A DNA stretch of 64,000 nucleotides, taken from NCBI GenBank assembly GCA_035610365.1, contig CM069436.1, forward strand, positions 90,087,912-90,151,911, read 5' to 3'. This document shows positions 23,261 through 35,454 of the stretch, in pieces. The position numbers were made by a program, and so were the translations under genes. Within the stretch, counting starts at the first letter, position 1, and every line of letters begins with the position of its first letter. The notes under the pieces were generated by a model that saw only the letters and a list, made by a program, of their open reading frames with translations, was not told the origin of the DNA and searched no databases. The DNA is from Aquatica leii. Its lineage: Eukaryota; Arthropoda; Insecta; Coleoptera; Lampyridae.

Positions 23261-23310
23261 AACTTTATGTTTGTGTTCTTCTCTATATTTGTACCATCGA
23301 CTCATACACA

Positions 23311-23448
23311 ACTATATACAACAATGTTAAATACATGTACTAACTTTTTATTATACTTTACTTTTATCATTGAGCACAGGACTATATACAATATTTTAAA
23401 TACATGTACAAACTATTATTATATTTTACCCATATTAATGAGCACAGG
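23311..23448. repeat. Tandem duplication of about 70 bp after the LINE tail
   Basis: Two units, 23311-23380 and 23381-23448, each beginning ACTATATACAA and ending GAGCACAGG, with a few differences. They lie just beyond the R1-like LINE 3' end and may be its tail repeat or a local duplication. Confidence 0.7.
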
Positions 23449-24239
23449 ACTGATTCCATCTAGCTAGCAAGCCGGTAGAATAACTGGCGATGCAGCTATA
23501 GCCTCAGAGCGACCTACGAAAAAACTTGATTGTGTTCCGATCGCTCTTTAGAACAGGCTAAAAAAATATATTTCGACCGTTTAGGCGAACGATTGCAGTG
23601 ATATACAGTATCGTCTGAAGTCTCTTTTCACCGTCCGCAAGCATTACTGTTACTTCTTCTTCTTTGAAATAAAATTGTCTACTGCGGAAATAGTCATATA
23701 ACACTCATCCGGTAATATTTTCTTTGGCTGCTGTGTGTAAATAGGCTCCTCCTGTGTTACCATCAATCTCTACGGTGACCATAGGTCTTAAAACGTGGAC
23801 GTTTAATTTCTGGTGTGTGTATCAACAAGCAAGAAGGCGATGTTCTTATTTTGGCGGGAGCATTTTAGACAATTACTTCGTATCACTTTAGGTTTACCAC
23901 AACCGTCTCTCAGGTTTTCTACAAATACAACATTTCATCATGAACAACAAAGAAGCATATACTTCGAAGAGGCTTGAATTTACAATAGATCCTACAATCT
24001 GAGATTTGAGCGACAAAGTATTGACGGAAAAAGCCGATAGAACGCCAAAACAGCAAAGGAAATACAATTGACAAAGTTATAATCCACCACACTCGACGGA
24101 CCAACAATAACCATTTTATCTAAGGATTAAACTTTGCAGCGCGTTATGTAAGGAAGAAAGGTAGTTGCAACGGAGTTTTTTTTTTATTGTGTGTTTTGTT
24201 GATTGCTTTATCTATGTTTGCTTTTCTGTATTCGTTTTT
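23449..24239. other. Spacer, no gene recognised
   Basis: Moderately AT-rich with no frame that I can assign. If the Penelope-like remnant to the right were complete, its GIY-YIG end would lie here, but no such motif was found. Confidence 0.4.
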
Positions 24240-25560
24240 TTTCAAGGCGCCCGTGAAATGACCTAGTTAAGTTTGCTGACTTATAACCTTGATGATGATG
24301 CAATTTAACATTGAAGTCGGTGTGTCGGTTTGCTGTATACGTGATGTGTTATCCATCTTTTGAGTAACCAGTACGTCTAAGAACAGAATGTTTCTGTTTG
24401 CTTTGGTCCCTATGCTAAATTTGGTGGAGTTGAAACTGGTTGATGTAGTTCAATAAGCTGTTGAGTGTTTTTGCTTTGCAATGCCAAATTATGAAAGCAT
24501 CATCTACGTAACGTAATCAGCATTTTGGTTTAAAAGTAACGGTTTTTAATTTGTTTTTTTTTTAATATATTGACGATGACTGTAGAAAGTAATAATCCGA
24601 CGGCTGCTCTATCAGTTTGTTTGTATGTAACGTTGTGAAAACAAAAATACATGGATTTTAAGCATAGGTCAATTAGTCCGTTAAGCTCCTCATTAAAATA
24701 TCTTTTGCTTCTAATATTTCACATTTTTAACCTTTAAGACGAAGGGCTAGAAAATCGTACTGTGGTAGATGTTTTTTTTTGGTTAACGGATGTAGATTTG
24801 TACATAAGTATCAAACAAGAGGATAGTGACTGAGCACTTGTATCACTCACAATTAGGTGAGCCGGTATCTCTGGTTTTTAGATTTTTCGAAAACCGTAAA
24901 AGTGTAGCGTCCAGCGTCTTTTTTGATGTTCTGGCATTGTGCTTGATGATTACACAGCAGTCAAAATCTTTTTCTCCAAAATTTTTATTGGATTCTTCTT
25001 TAACAATCTCTATGCCAGATCTTGTAGCAACGTGTTGATGTTTGTGTAATTGCTGATGTTCATGATTACCGTGGCATTTCCTCTATAAACTAGAAGTATA
25101 GAAATTTTTCACTTGGTTTTGAGTTTTTTTAGCAATTCTTCTATTCCGATTAATGTTTAATCTATGTGTGTTTTTTATTGAACTTACTATTTGCTCTTTT
25201 GTTATCGATTTTTTCCTTTGTAGATAGTTTGTTGGTCAAACCTCAGATTGTCGGTTCTATTGTGGTAGGTTGTCAGATGGGCTAAAAATAGCTCCATAGC
25301 TTTCTTGTCTAAATGGTCTTTAGTGTTGTGTATTATCTGCATCAACAAAGATTAGCCTGCTCTGCAAAATATATGCATCCCCGTTCTAGTCTTGAAGTTT
25401 CTGCATCTCAAAAAGGCTAACTGAGCAAAGATGCGTTGGCGTATCCAATTTTCGTAAGATTTCAGAAACGTCTAAAAAAGGTCTAAAAGATCTATACCTT
25501 GTTTGTCAACTTTAGGAAATCGGATGAGTAGTTTAGGGGATTATCTTTTACATCCAAACT
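24240..25560 (-). mobile_element. Penelope-like element, reverse transcriptase remnant
   Basis: On the minus strand, near 24505-24520, the catalytic block reads LRYVDDAFIIWHCKAKTL, followed by NSLLNYINQ. In another frame further on come NILFLDVLVTQKMDN and a QQTDTPTSMLN-like phrase. This is the palm/thumb order of Penelope-like reverse transcriptases (YVDD, then LDVLV, then KPTHTD-like). The region to the right (24800-25560) is likely the decayed upstream part, with short readable pieces only. There are several frameshifts and stops. It is a separate copy from the Penelope piece at 25928-26450, because its domains lie on the wrong side to belong to that one. Confidence 0.7.
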
Positions 25561-25927
25561 TACAAACATACAAACTTACAAACTTTACCTCTTCATAATA
25601 TTAGTGTGGAAGAGGTTCATATGAACATTGTCGCTCTGCACAAAATACACAAATTGTCAGTCAAATGGCAGCAATTGTACTATGGTTCACTTCATCTGAA
25701 ATTTTCAAATTTAACAAATACAATACATTTTCTTTATCAACTCTTAAGATTCCAAAAACCTTATTTTTTAAGCATTTTTATTCTACGTCGGTATATTCAT
25801 TCAAAAAACCCAAGTTTTATGATTTTGTTTTTAGCATTAGAATCAAATAGTGTTCAAAGTCACAACTAGATCTTACACATTTCAGAATGTGGTCTAGTTA
25901 ATTTGTTTCATTACTGCTCGGTAGTAT
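25561..25927. other. AT-rich spacer, nothing recognised
   Basis: No frame or repeat that I can relate to a known family. Confidence 0.4.
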
Positions 25928-26460
25928 AAAATCTTAAGCTTTCGCGGCTATTTTGTTTATTATTATAAGCAACTTTCGGCTTAGACCGCGTCGTAATTAA
26001 ACACCCATACTTTTTAAGCTAGGTCCTAGTCTCTCCTTTAGAGCCGTTCGTGAATCTAAACAAACTGACGTTTCGCAACACATTACAGCTGGCATCTTCA
26101 GAGTGCTAAATGCCACTGAAGGAAAAAGTGTAAGTGACGATATTTATACCATTAGCGATTAACGTAATTAACGGAATTTATCTTTTCGTTGCCGCTTGAT
26201 TGATTTCGTTATAACTCGAAGTAAGTGTTTGTGTCCTTTCCGAGAAAGTTGATCTTTGTCTTAGATTTGCTGAGTCTTCAACCGTCTTCATATTACATTG
26301 ATGTATTTCTATTTCCACAGCTTTACGGATTAGTCTAGGAAAGTAGAAAGAAGTTCTAGCCAACATCTGTCCTATATAACTTGATCCACAGGACCAAAGA
26401 ATTTTGTAAACTCCGGCATGTTTTAGAGCCCTTTGTTGGTTTTTAACAGATGAAGTAATA
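25928..26460 (-). mobile_element. Penelope-like element, GIY-YIG end and tail
   Basis: On the minus strand, 26440 down to 26170 encodes AGVYKILWSCGSSYIGQ followed by PRLIRKAVEIEIHQCNM: the GIY-YIG endonuclease domain and the C-terminal region of Penelope-like proteins. Downstream (26130 to 25928) is the untranslated tail with a hammerhead-like motif and a segment that recurs at 35171-35454 (CTTAAGCTTTCGCGG, TTTCGGCTTAGACCGCGTCG). So the same family left two tails in the window. The 5' reverse transcriptase is missing. Confidence 0.75.
26064..26104 (-). ncRNA. Hammerhead-ribozyme-like motif 2 (Penelope tail)
   Basis: Minus strand layout: ACT, CTGAAGA, T, then GC...GC as a weak helix II, GAAAC, GTC, AGT. 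The outer pair ACT/AGT is present; helix II is decayed to about two certain pairs. Same core as the other copies, so this one is probably inactive. Confidence 0.5.
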
Positions 26461-27059
26461 AGTATTTTATTATATTACGTAATTTTTTTTGTTTGAAGCA
26501 AGTCTTTGGCACAAAAACAGTTGTAATATATAAACAATTAATTTCTTGATAAGACCAGTTTTGAAAATAGTCTACACTGCTAGCAGTATATTTATTTTTG
26601 CATTCGTTTTTGCTGTTGAATTGTCGTAGCTCTGAAAAAGTTTTTCAATAGTTTCTCATATTCCTCTGTTATTTTGCTGCGTATTAATCCTTTTCCGGTA
26701 TCGTAAGCAATTCCGGTATCGTAGGCAATTCCAAACCAGTCAACAGCAACAACTTTAGCTTAAAAAGCAGACGCATATTTACCAAAGATTAGCAAAAATT
26801 GCTTCTCATGGTGCCTTTGTTACCGGATCTTTACCAAGCCGCGTCATCCACCTCCAATCTCGTGGTCCCCGGCAGTGACTGAGGGTTTATGAGCTGTCAC
26901 CAAAGCTACAAGTCAACAGTCGATGTTTGGCGTTTAAGTGTAAGGATACAATAGATTTAACTACACTTACATTTTGTACCTTATAATAATACTTACAAGT
27001 CTTATTTACACATTTTTAATTAATACTCACTTATGTATAAACTTTTTTCAGCTTTTTCT
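26461..27059. other. Spacer with a short tandem repeat
   Basis: No gene recognised. At about 26692-26731 the phrase AATTCCGGTATCGTA is repeated in tandem (about 18-20-bp unit, two copies). Confidence 0.4.
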
Positions 27060-27460
27060 ATCTTTTGCTAGTATATTCGCCTTCGCTCGCATCTTTCTTT
27101 TTTTCTCTTTCCAATTGTATTCCATGTTTGCGTTGGTCTCCTCGTTTCTTCTTGCCAGTTATTGTTAATTCCCAAATACTTTTGGTTTGAGTTCTAGTCT
27201 CCATCTTTTGTAGAAGTCCCCATCATTCAAATTGCCTTCTTTTAATGTATGCTTCTACCGATTCCGTATTTAGTTTTTTTCGTATTTCCTTGCTCTTAAT
27301 TCTGTGTTTTTTTGTTATCTTTTTCACTCTCCTCAACTATTTTATCTCTGCAACTGTAATTTGACTCTTTTCTTTATCTTAAAAACCCACGACTCGCATG
27401 CATAGGTAAGAATTGGTCTATATATTGACTTAAACACCTTCAGCTTTGTCTCTTTTATAA
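27060..27460 (-). mobile_element. LINE fragment, C-terminal part of ORF2
   Basis: On the minus strand, from 27455 downward, broken frames read LKVFKSIYRPILTYACESW and then phrases such as RRVKKITKKHRIKSKEIRKKLN. These match the region after reverse transcriptase in a widespread group of insect LINEs (YRPTLTYGCESW, then LRRV...RIRN). It contains stops and frameshifts and lacks the catalytic domain. Clade unresolved. Confidence 0.6.
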
Positions 27461-27470
27461 TTTTTTTTAT

Positions 27471-27506
27471 TAATTATTATTATTAATAATAATAATAATA
27501 ATAATA
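27471..27506. repeat. (TAA)n / (AAT)n microsatellite
   Basis: ATTATTATTATT followed by about nine AAT units, ending where the R4/Dong-like LINE starts. Dong elements are known to insert into TAA repeats, so this may be the target. Confidence 0.9.
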
Positions 27507-30500
27507 ACCGCGTGTGTGTCCTTTAATGTGAAAAGCTGGTTACCAAACCAAATCAAGAAGCTTCGGCAAGTGTCGCGACGGCCGGGACCGACGCCTGAAT
27601 CCCGCCCGACCAAAATAATGATGACACCGCAATAAACATGAAACCAAATCCTCATAGATGTGTTTTGCGGGCCATGCTCTTAGCAACCACACTAGAAGGA
27701 AAACAGCGACAGAGAATGAGATGGTCAGCTGAAGTTAACCGACATCTTATGCTCTGTTACTACAAATGAACTCATCTAGAAACCAACACAACCGGATACA
27801 GAATACTAGTACACACAGCATTCATTACCAAATACCCATAACTAAACATCATAACAACAACGATTAGCAGATCAAATCCGAGTAATTAAAAAAAATAACA
27901 GGATACCTCAGTCAGAATTAGAGAAAATCAAACAAAAAGAAAAAGAAACACTGAAACGACTTAGACGATACAACAAAAGTGAACACAGAAGAAAACAAAA
28001 CCAAATATTTAACTCAAATCAAAAGAAATTTTACCATACAATAGACAACACAGAAAACACAATTGATAATCCACCAAACATGAAAGACGTAGAACACTTC
28101 TGAAGCAATATATGGTGAAACCAAAAACAACATAACAAACAAGCACATTAGGTACAAACTGAAACAGACAACTTGTTACATGCCAAAATTAACACAAAGT
28201 CACTGCCTGCAATGTAGTAACATAAACGGGGGTTGTGCCACTAGCTCAATGGAGAAAGGGTGGGTTTTATTTAAAATTCCGTGAAAAATTGGAAACGCGA
28301 TCGTCGTAAAATTGAACCAGAACGGTAAAATAGTCAAATAATCGGTAAGGGCGCCAATCAAGGATTTCTATAAGGGTAGCTTTCAAACCCCTGATTACCT
28401 GAAAGCTCATCCGGTTGGTTACAACCCCAGAACTTACCTTGGGTTGTAACAATTCTGAAAAACACTAAAACAAAAATTTACGGCGGCTAAATGAATAAAA
28501 GCTCTTTACATGTTACAATTTAACATTTATTGATTGAAAATTTAAAACAAAAACAAAATAAAATAACAAGTACTAATTGATATCAAATAAATTTGAATAA
28601 AAGAAATGAAATAATCTTAAGCAAACAAGAATGAACAATTTACACACAAAACATTACATTAAAATTTATAAAAAGAAATGCTACTACAATAGCGTTAACT
28701 CGACGTTTTCAAATATAATTAAATCTCAAGATCTTGACCGCATATTTATATCAAACAAATTAAATAACACAAAAAAAAAAACAATACAGTTTATAACATA
28801 TATGTCCGAACTTTAATTCGAACTAAACAAAATATAGTTTATAAGTCGTTACATTATCATATATTCGAAATACGAATCACTTCTCAAACGCATCAAAACA
28901 AAGTTAATTTATATTAATTTCACGCAAACACTATACGTGTTCATTGAAATAATTAAATTCAACGTTAGTCGTAATTTCAATTGACTCAAAATTGAAAGCT
29001 TTTACTGCATTTTTACTCGCGGGTCACTGCACGATCAAACAACAAAATCGATAAATACCTTAATTCTTAATTGGTGATACCATTTGAACTTTGGTTCCCA
29101 GTGGTTTTGAAAGCTAACACCTTGGATGGACTTCGGCTGCTTCCCAAACAATAGAACAACGACGGAAGATTTATTTCACAATATAATTTTATAACCGCCA
29201 AAGGCGAATTTAGGATTTAACCACATACCACCACAACATTAAACCCCACAAACGTAACAGTTTATGTTTCAGAAATCACGAATTTTACACAAGCCGTACT
29301 ATACGAAATTTGAAGAAAATTAACATTTTTCTCCACCACCTTAATTTTCACGATTTCTGCCTAACTTCCGCGGTTCTACATAACGTCAGAGGGTAACGTC
29401 CCCTACACTCTCTCTCTACATCTTACGGTAACCGGTATTTGTCATTACGACCCATGATCGAATGATTGCCAAAAAATCAAACTTTTCCAAAACCTACTAT
29501 CCCCTACTTAACTACTTAAATGTGCGCAGTAAATTTGTGGTAAAAGAAAGAACATTGAACAAACGAGAAAAACAAAGATGAAAATTATAATTAGTCGCAT
29601 GCGTTTTCGCACGTAGACCTTGGTTCACACAAGAACGCTGAGACTTGCATAACTGCAGGTGGCTTAATCAAAATGTAATTACCAAGAAAAATGTATCAAC
29701 TTACATTCCACAAAGGAAGTCGTAAATTATATTGAATTGTTATTTTACGAAGATAACTAAGTAGAATCCTAATTCAAAAACAAAACTACGGATCTGTATG
29801 CATTTAAAAGAAAATTTCAATAATGTTGGAAAACAACTTGAAATATCATTAAACTCAAACCACACAAACAACAAGCAAACGTTCTTGATGCTAATACTAA
29901 ATTAATAAATCGAAACACACAAAAAAAAACTTACGGTGTCTTTCACAACGAAATTCAAACGCAGGTCACAAACTATAACACAATACAATGCCTAAAATAA
30001 TAATCTCACACCACAAAGTCACAGAAGCTATTAACTCTACACACAACTGGAAAGCCTCAGGAAACGATAAAATAGCAAATTTCAGACAAAGGCTTATCAC
30101 AATACTAAAGACAAAACTAACAGCAAGAAACAAGACAAAGGCAATAAATACGTATGCTATACCTATATTAACATATTCATTTGGAATAGTAAAATGGAGC
30201 GACAAAGACCTAGAGGCGCTTAATACACTAACACGCTCACAATGTCATAAACACAGAATACATCACATACACTCTGCAACAGAAAGATTTACACTAAACG
30301 GAAAAGAGGGGAGACAGGAATTCATAGATATAAAAAACCTACACTACGAGCAAATACATAACCAGAGAGAATACTTTATAGAAAGAGCAGAAACTAGTAA
30401 TATACATAAAGCAATCACGCATATCAATACCAATACCTCAATTTCAGAATCAAACATATAATCCTCTGGATAATATAACGGCAACACATACAAAAAAAAA

Positions 30501-31330
30501 CAAACTGGAAACAAAAAACACTACATGGAAAACACCTAAATCAACTAATGCAGCATCCAATACATGGCTAAGAAAAGGCAAACATATACGGTGAAACGGA
30601 AGGATTCATAGTAGCAATACAAGACCAAGTAATGAAAACCCGATACTACAGTAAACACATCATCAAAGACCCCAACACAACTACAGATAAATGCAGACTA
30701 TGTAAACAGCAAATAGAAACAATAGATCACATTATAACTGGATGTACAACAGTAGCACTAACACAGTACACCAGAAGACACAACAATATAGCTAAAATAA
30801 TACATCAACTTTCCAAACAACACAAACTTACAGCACAGAACATACCTACACACAAGTACACACCGCAAAATATACTAGAAAACAACGAATACAGACTGTA
30901 TTGGAACAGAAGTGTTACAACTGATAAAACTACTCTGCCCAACAAACCGGACATTATTTCACCAATAAAAAGAAAAAAATAACAAAACTAATCGAAATAT
31001 CAGTACAGAACACAGTTAATATTAAAAAAAAAACAAGAGAAAAAATTGAAAAATACATTCAACTGCCTGAGGAAATTAAAGACATGTGGCATCAGGACAG
31101 GGTAGAAATAGTACCAATTATATTATCAACCACAGGGGTCATCCTACGCAACCTGCACAAATACAATGAAACATTGGAACTACATCCTAATATATACATA
31201 CAGCTACAGAAATCAATAATCATAAATACGTGCTTCATTATTCGGAAATTCCTAAATGCACAATAACCACACCAATTTGTATACAGTTATAAAGAAGCCA
31301 CGCTATACTATAGTATTTTTTACATTTGAA
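27507..31330 (+). mobile_element. R4/Dong-like LINE, internally deleted and split by a solo LTR
   Basis: A non-LTR retrotransposon of the restriction-like-endonuclease group. The 5' end follows a TAA array and includes a GC-rich leader (27560-27600). The N-terminal region (27690-27770) reads QRQRMRWSAEVNRHLMLCYY, the DNA-binding region of this family. After the solo LTR (28174-29945) the frame resumes with VTEAINSTHNWKASGNDKI and jumps directly to LKTKLTARNKTKAINTYAI, so the catalytic reverse transcriptase core is deleted near 30080. Then come the CCHC-like finger CRLCKQQIETIDHIITGC (near 30700), ENNEYRLYWNRS and NKPDII (start of the nuclease), and MWHQDRVEIVPIILSTTG at the C terminus. Several frameshifts. 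It could not have moved by itself. Confidence 0.8.
28174..29945 (-). mobile_element. Solo LTR, long-LTR family B
   Basis: A 1772-bp block that matches 56624-58486 in reverse orientation over its whole length. In the element's sense it starts TGAAAGACACCGTAA (other copy: TGTTAGACCCCGTAA) and ends GGCATGTAACA. Nearly matching 5-bp repeats flank it (CAACT at 28169-28173, CAACG at 29946-29950), and the R4/Dong-like LINE continues on both sides. This marks it as an LTR left after loss of the internal part. Conserved blocks include a GGCGCCC motif about 160 bases from the element's 3' end. Confidence 0.75.
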
Positions 31331-33598
31331 TAATGGAACGTGTTTTCTAAATTCCCACGGTAATGACGTAGGGATCATCTTTAGTGGATACAACTATATT
31401 AATGACAAAAAAAAATAAAACAAGCATTTTTGTGCTCGATTTGGACAGTTATATTTTTTAATATTATATTACAAAGGATTATAAATAAAAATAAAATTAT
31501 AAGGAATTGTAACGCAGTTTTTCATTTAAGGAATTTGTGATATTTTGGAAAATACTTGTTAAGGTGTGTTCTCAATTTATTGTAGCAAGTGTTAGAAACA
31601 TATGCCGTTTTGTGTCAATTACCACGTGCGGTTCTATCACAGCATAATTATGGTTGCATTAATGATTATATTTAATCGTACATTATTTTTAGTTGTACTA
31701 CTGTTGCATTTTTACAACTGTCAAAATAATTGCTCATCAATTATTACAAGAATAATGTTTGTAGTTTTATTTTTTATTTAAAACAAATGTTTGATAGTTT
31801 TTACATTTAAAAATCTTACTCTACTTTGTAAATACCAACTAAAAATGTATAATTTGTAAAGTACTTCATCTAAGATTTTCCCTTTTGCTAAAATTTACTG
31901 TTTATTTAAATTTTAACAAATGTTTAGTTTTTAAATTTGTCAAGTAATTTTGGTTATTAAGCTTAAATTTAAAATTTTCACAAACTTATTTTTTTAGCTA
32001 TATCTCTGACAAATAGGATGAAAAAGTGCATTTTTAACTATTTTGTTTACCAATACAATAGTACGAAATATTTTTTATTGCAACTGCACAGAACCATTTG
32101 TCATTATTATATCTGATTTGAATTTTTAGTATTTTTTTGTTTCAAAACATTAGTAGTTGAAAATAAAAGTGAAAAAGCAATTAAAAGTGCACACTAAAGA
32201 AATCAATTAAGCTTTTTTTTGTTTTAACACCATGTCAAAGTTCAAAATTAATAGGTTTTTCTAAATAACATAATTCATTCATTATTTCTATTGTTATGTT
32301 TTCCTTCATCGTTCCGAGTTTCGTTCTTTAGAAACTACCGCATAGCCCATTGTCTTATTACAAAGCAAAAGCTATTTAAAAATTTATTTCTTCTAATACA
32401 CCAAATAACTTTCAAAATTAGATAATGTAAAATGACGTAAAAGTGTATATTTTGTTTGGTTTAATTAAACTTAATAGAAAAACATTGATTTATTTTAGAA
32501 AAAATGCCAAAAACATAAATTACTTCTGTTGTTGGCACGGTAATTTATTATTAAGAAAAGTTTATTGTCTATTCTTAGGAATTTCGTTGCTAAAAAATAG
32601 TTACAATTAATTAAATCTCTAGAATATTTTTAGTGAAACAAAGTAAAGTAGTTATTACTAACGTGAAACCGGTTAATGGTTTAATTAAAAGATAATTAAG
32701 CAGTTAGAGAATCTACCAACTTATAATTTTCTAGGTGACGAAGTTAAAATTAAATTGAAAGTTGATTAGTAATTAAGATGTAAGTTGAACAACGTTTTAG
32801 TTTCATTACGCAAGAACATTCGGTTACAAAAAAATTATTTCTTTTATAATCTCAAAATGTATCGTTTATAGAATTCAAACAAAATTTGCATAGATATGAA
32901 GTAAAAATATTAAGTTAAGTTCTTTTTGGAATTAATTGAATTTTCGTTTTATACAAAAATCCTAAATTGCAAAGACTTAATTTTTTAAACTTTATTTTTA
33001 ATGTTTTATTAGAACTTTTCTTGTGGCATTTTTTGGCTTGTATTGAATTTATATATTTACCTTTTAAATTTATAACGTTAAAGAAATCCATTCTTAAAGT
33101 AGAGTATAGATATAAAATTGAATTATTTGACTCAAAGTCTTTTCCACAAAATATTTTGGTTTTAATTTATTTTATACATATTTCGACATTATAAAATGTC
33201 ATCGTCAATATAGAAATTTCTAAAATTTCAAGATTGTTGAGATAATGGCCTTTATTACAAAAATGAAGAAATTTAATATTAAGATCAGGAGAAGAATGAC
33301 GTTGTAATCCACATCGCTATCGAATGAATTAGAACAATTTAAAGTCAGCATAAAATCGTTGCCTGTTAAATTGAGAACCACAAAAAAGTCATGCACCAAC
33401 AAAAGTACAAAGCGTTTACAGCTCCCGTCCTGCAATATCACAGGAAAAGTGTAATCCGCTTAGAAAGCTTTGCCACACAAAGCTATACCAAAGAATATCA
33501 CAATGAATTTCTTTCTTTTCCTTTCGAGGCAAGCATTCAAAACGCCCTAATAGAATCTGACGAGGAAGATAATTTATCGATAGAGTAGAGTACATTTC
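31331..33598. other. Very AT-rich stretch, no gene recognised
   Basis: About 2.2 kb of AT-rich DNA. A short frame at 33391-33588 (65 codons, ending ESDEEDNLSIE) runs up to the start of the gypsy region; I do not recognise it and it may be chance or a piece of an element. Confidence 0.45.
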
Positions 33599-33778
33599 TA
33601 AGTTGTCAATTACCTCTAATGTTCTAGTCCGGGTAATAAAAAAAGGAAAGACTAGATGACGCCCAATTTCAATAAGAAAAATTAATTAAACCTACCCCAA
33701 ATGTTCTACACGTCAACTACGAGCTACCGCGCAGTGTGACGTAAATAGAAAGAAAAAATAGACGTTACATTTATTTGT

Positions 33779-33796
33779 GGCGCCCAACGTGGGGCC
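33779..33796 (+). other. Retroelement primer-binding site (tRNA-Lys type)
   Basis: TGGCGCCCAACGTGGGGC is the well-known primer-binding sequence of gypsy-type elements primed by tRNA-Lys. It fixes the boundary between LTR and internal region of this fossil. Confidence 0.8.
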
Positions 33797-35170
33797 AGAA
33801 ATACAAGTAACTAGGACTAATTAAAACGTATCTTGTAAGACGGTTACTTCATATTTAAAATTGTATACGTACATTTTTTGTAGAACGTAAAATCTAATCT
33901 CAAGAATGTATTCACCTTTATTGCTTATTGCTCAAATGTCAAAATTTCTAAAATATCTAATTTATTTGAATTGATTACTATTTGCTTAATGTAACTTGAT
34001 TAATATAAACTTAAAGTTTAATTAAATATAATTCGTTAACTTTAAATTATAGTTATGGACGATTTTATTATTAATCCAAGGTATTTATTAATTGAAGAAT
34101 TAACTTATGAACTATTAATAAGACGTATTAAAACATCCCGTTCTCATGATGATAAACAAAAAAATTTGTGTTGTGCTTTTGATAAAGAACGTAGTTCCGG
34201 TAACTCTTTAATTAATTTAGAACAATACGCTGTTTGAAATCCAAATTAGCGAAATTAACACTACTCTAAATATGGTCAAAACTTTAACAAAAGAACTCGA
34301 AGGTGCTTCATCTGATTCTGTTTATAAACGCCTCAAGTCAAGAATTGCTCATGCTACCGGTAGAATTTTACGTTTGATTCTTCCTGAAGAACAATCTGCT
34401 GTTAAAAACAAATTGTACGCAGATGCTAATCTAGAAGATTCAGTAACTTCACCAGAAACAGCCAACGTGTTGTCACTTTTTCTAACGCTGCACCCGTGAT
34501 TAATGTACAGCTTCTCATTATAAATTGCATTTCAAGATTATTTAATATTTCTGATTTTAATGTTACTTTTAATGGCGACAGAAATAATCTTCTTCCATTT
34601 CTAGAACGCGTAACCACACTAAGTAAATCTAGAAAAATTTCTGAGGAAGAACTTTTTAACTCGCCAGAAGAATTATTTGTTGCTGACGCGTTTATTTGGT
34701 ATCGTAGTGTAAAAAATGTCGTTACTGATTGGGATTCTTTAGTTTCGCTACTTAAATTTGAATTTTTACCAACCGATTACAAGGATCAAATTTGGGAACA
34801 GATAAAATCTTGCTAGCAAAAACGTAACGAACATGTCACAATATTTATTGCACACCTAGAAAACTTATTCGCACGATTGAGCAAACGGTTTAAATCTTAT
34901 TAAAAACCTTAAGCTTAAGCATTATAGTTGTAATCAACAACTTATTTAAGCTAACGGTGACATTTTTTAGCACCTTCTCTTACTCATGATTTTATACTTA
35001 GATCCCATTTCATAAAATCATTTCAGTTAAAGATAGATTTTAAAGGTAACTGTTGGCGTACGCAATCAAATGGTAACCCGTACAATTCTTCCAATTCTAA
35101 TGCTAATCTTTATGTAACTTTACTCGATGAACTCGGCCCGTTACAACGGCTCAAAGTAAACGATTTAATA

Positions 35171-35454
35171 TAAAATCTTAAGCTTTCGCGGTTGTTATGT
35201 TTATGAGTATAAGCGACTTTCGGCTTAGACCGCGTCGTAGTTAAACACCCAAACTTAGGCTTGGTCCTAGTCTCTTCTTGAGAGCCAAAACTTGGCCTTT
35301 GCCGTATTGTCGTTCGTTAACTGAAACAAACTGACGTTTCGCAAGACATTGCAGCTTGCATCTTCAGAGTGGTAAATGTCACTGATTAGGACCAAGCCTA
35401 AGTCTGGGTGTTTAACTACGACGCGGTCTAAGCCAAAAGTCGTTTACACTCATA
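35171..35454. mobile_element. Fold-back Penelope-type tail inserted in gypsy fossil
   Basis: A 284-bp insert flanked by the 13-bp direct repeat AAACGATTTAATA (35158-35170 and 35455-35467), a target duplication. The left half matches the Penelope tail at 25928-26130 and contains hammerhead-like motif 3. The right end is the reverse complement of part of the left: TTTCGGCTTAGACCGCGTCG (about 35217-35236) against its inverse near 35420-35440, together with the AAACACCC and TTGGTCCTAG blocks. This is the inverted terminal arrangement seen in some Penelope insertions. Confidence 0.75.
35330..35370 (-). ncRNA. Hammerhead-ribozyme-like motif 3 (Penelope tail)
   Basis: Minus strand: ACT, CTGAAGA, T, GCAAG, nine-base loop, CTTGC, GAAAC, GTC, AGT. 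Helix II is a perfect 5-bp pair and the outer ACT pairs with AGT. The core CUGANGA/GAAA and GUC site are all present. The same spare base before helix II is found in the other copies. Confidence 0.65.

Noticed and set aside
25606-25869. An 87-codon plus-strand frame
   Set aside because: No recognisable family or signal; composition fits chance in AT-rich DNA.
24240-26460. The two minus-strand Penelope pieces as one element
   Set aside because: On the minus strand the reverse transcriptase would come after the GIY-YIG end and tail, the wrong order, so they are separate copies.
27471-27506. A short-spaced repeat that might suggest a CRISPR-like array
   Set aside because: It is a trinucleotide microsatellite; nothing in the window resembles CRISPR repeats or spacers, and the genome is eukaryotic.
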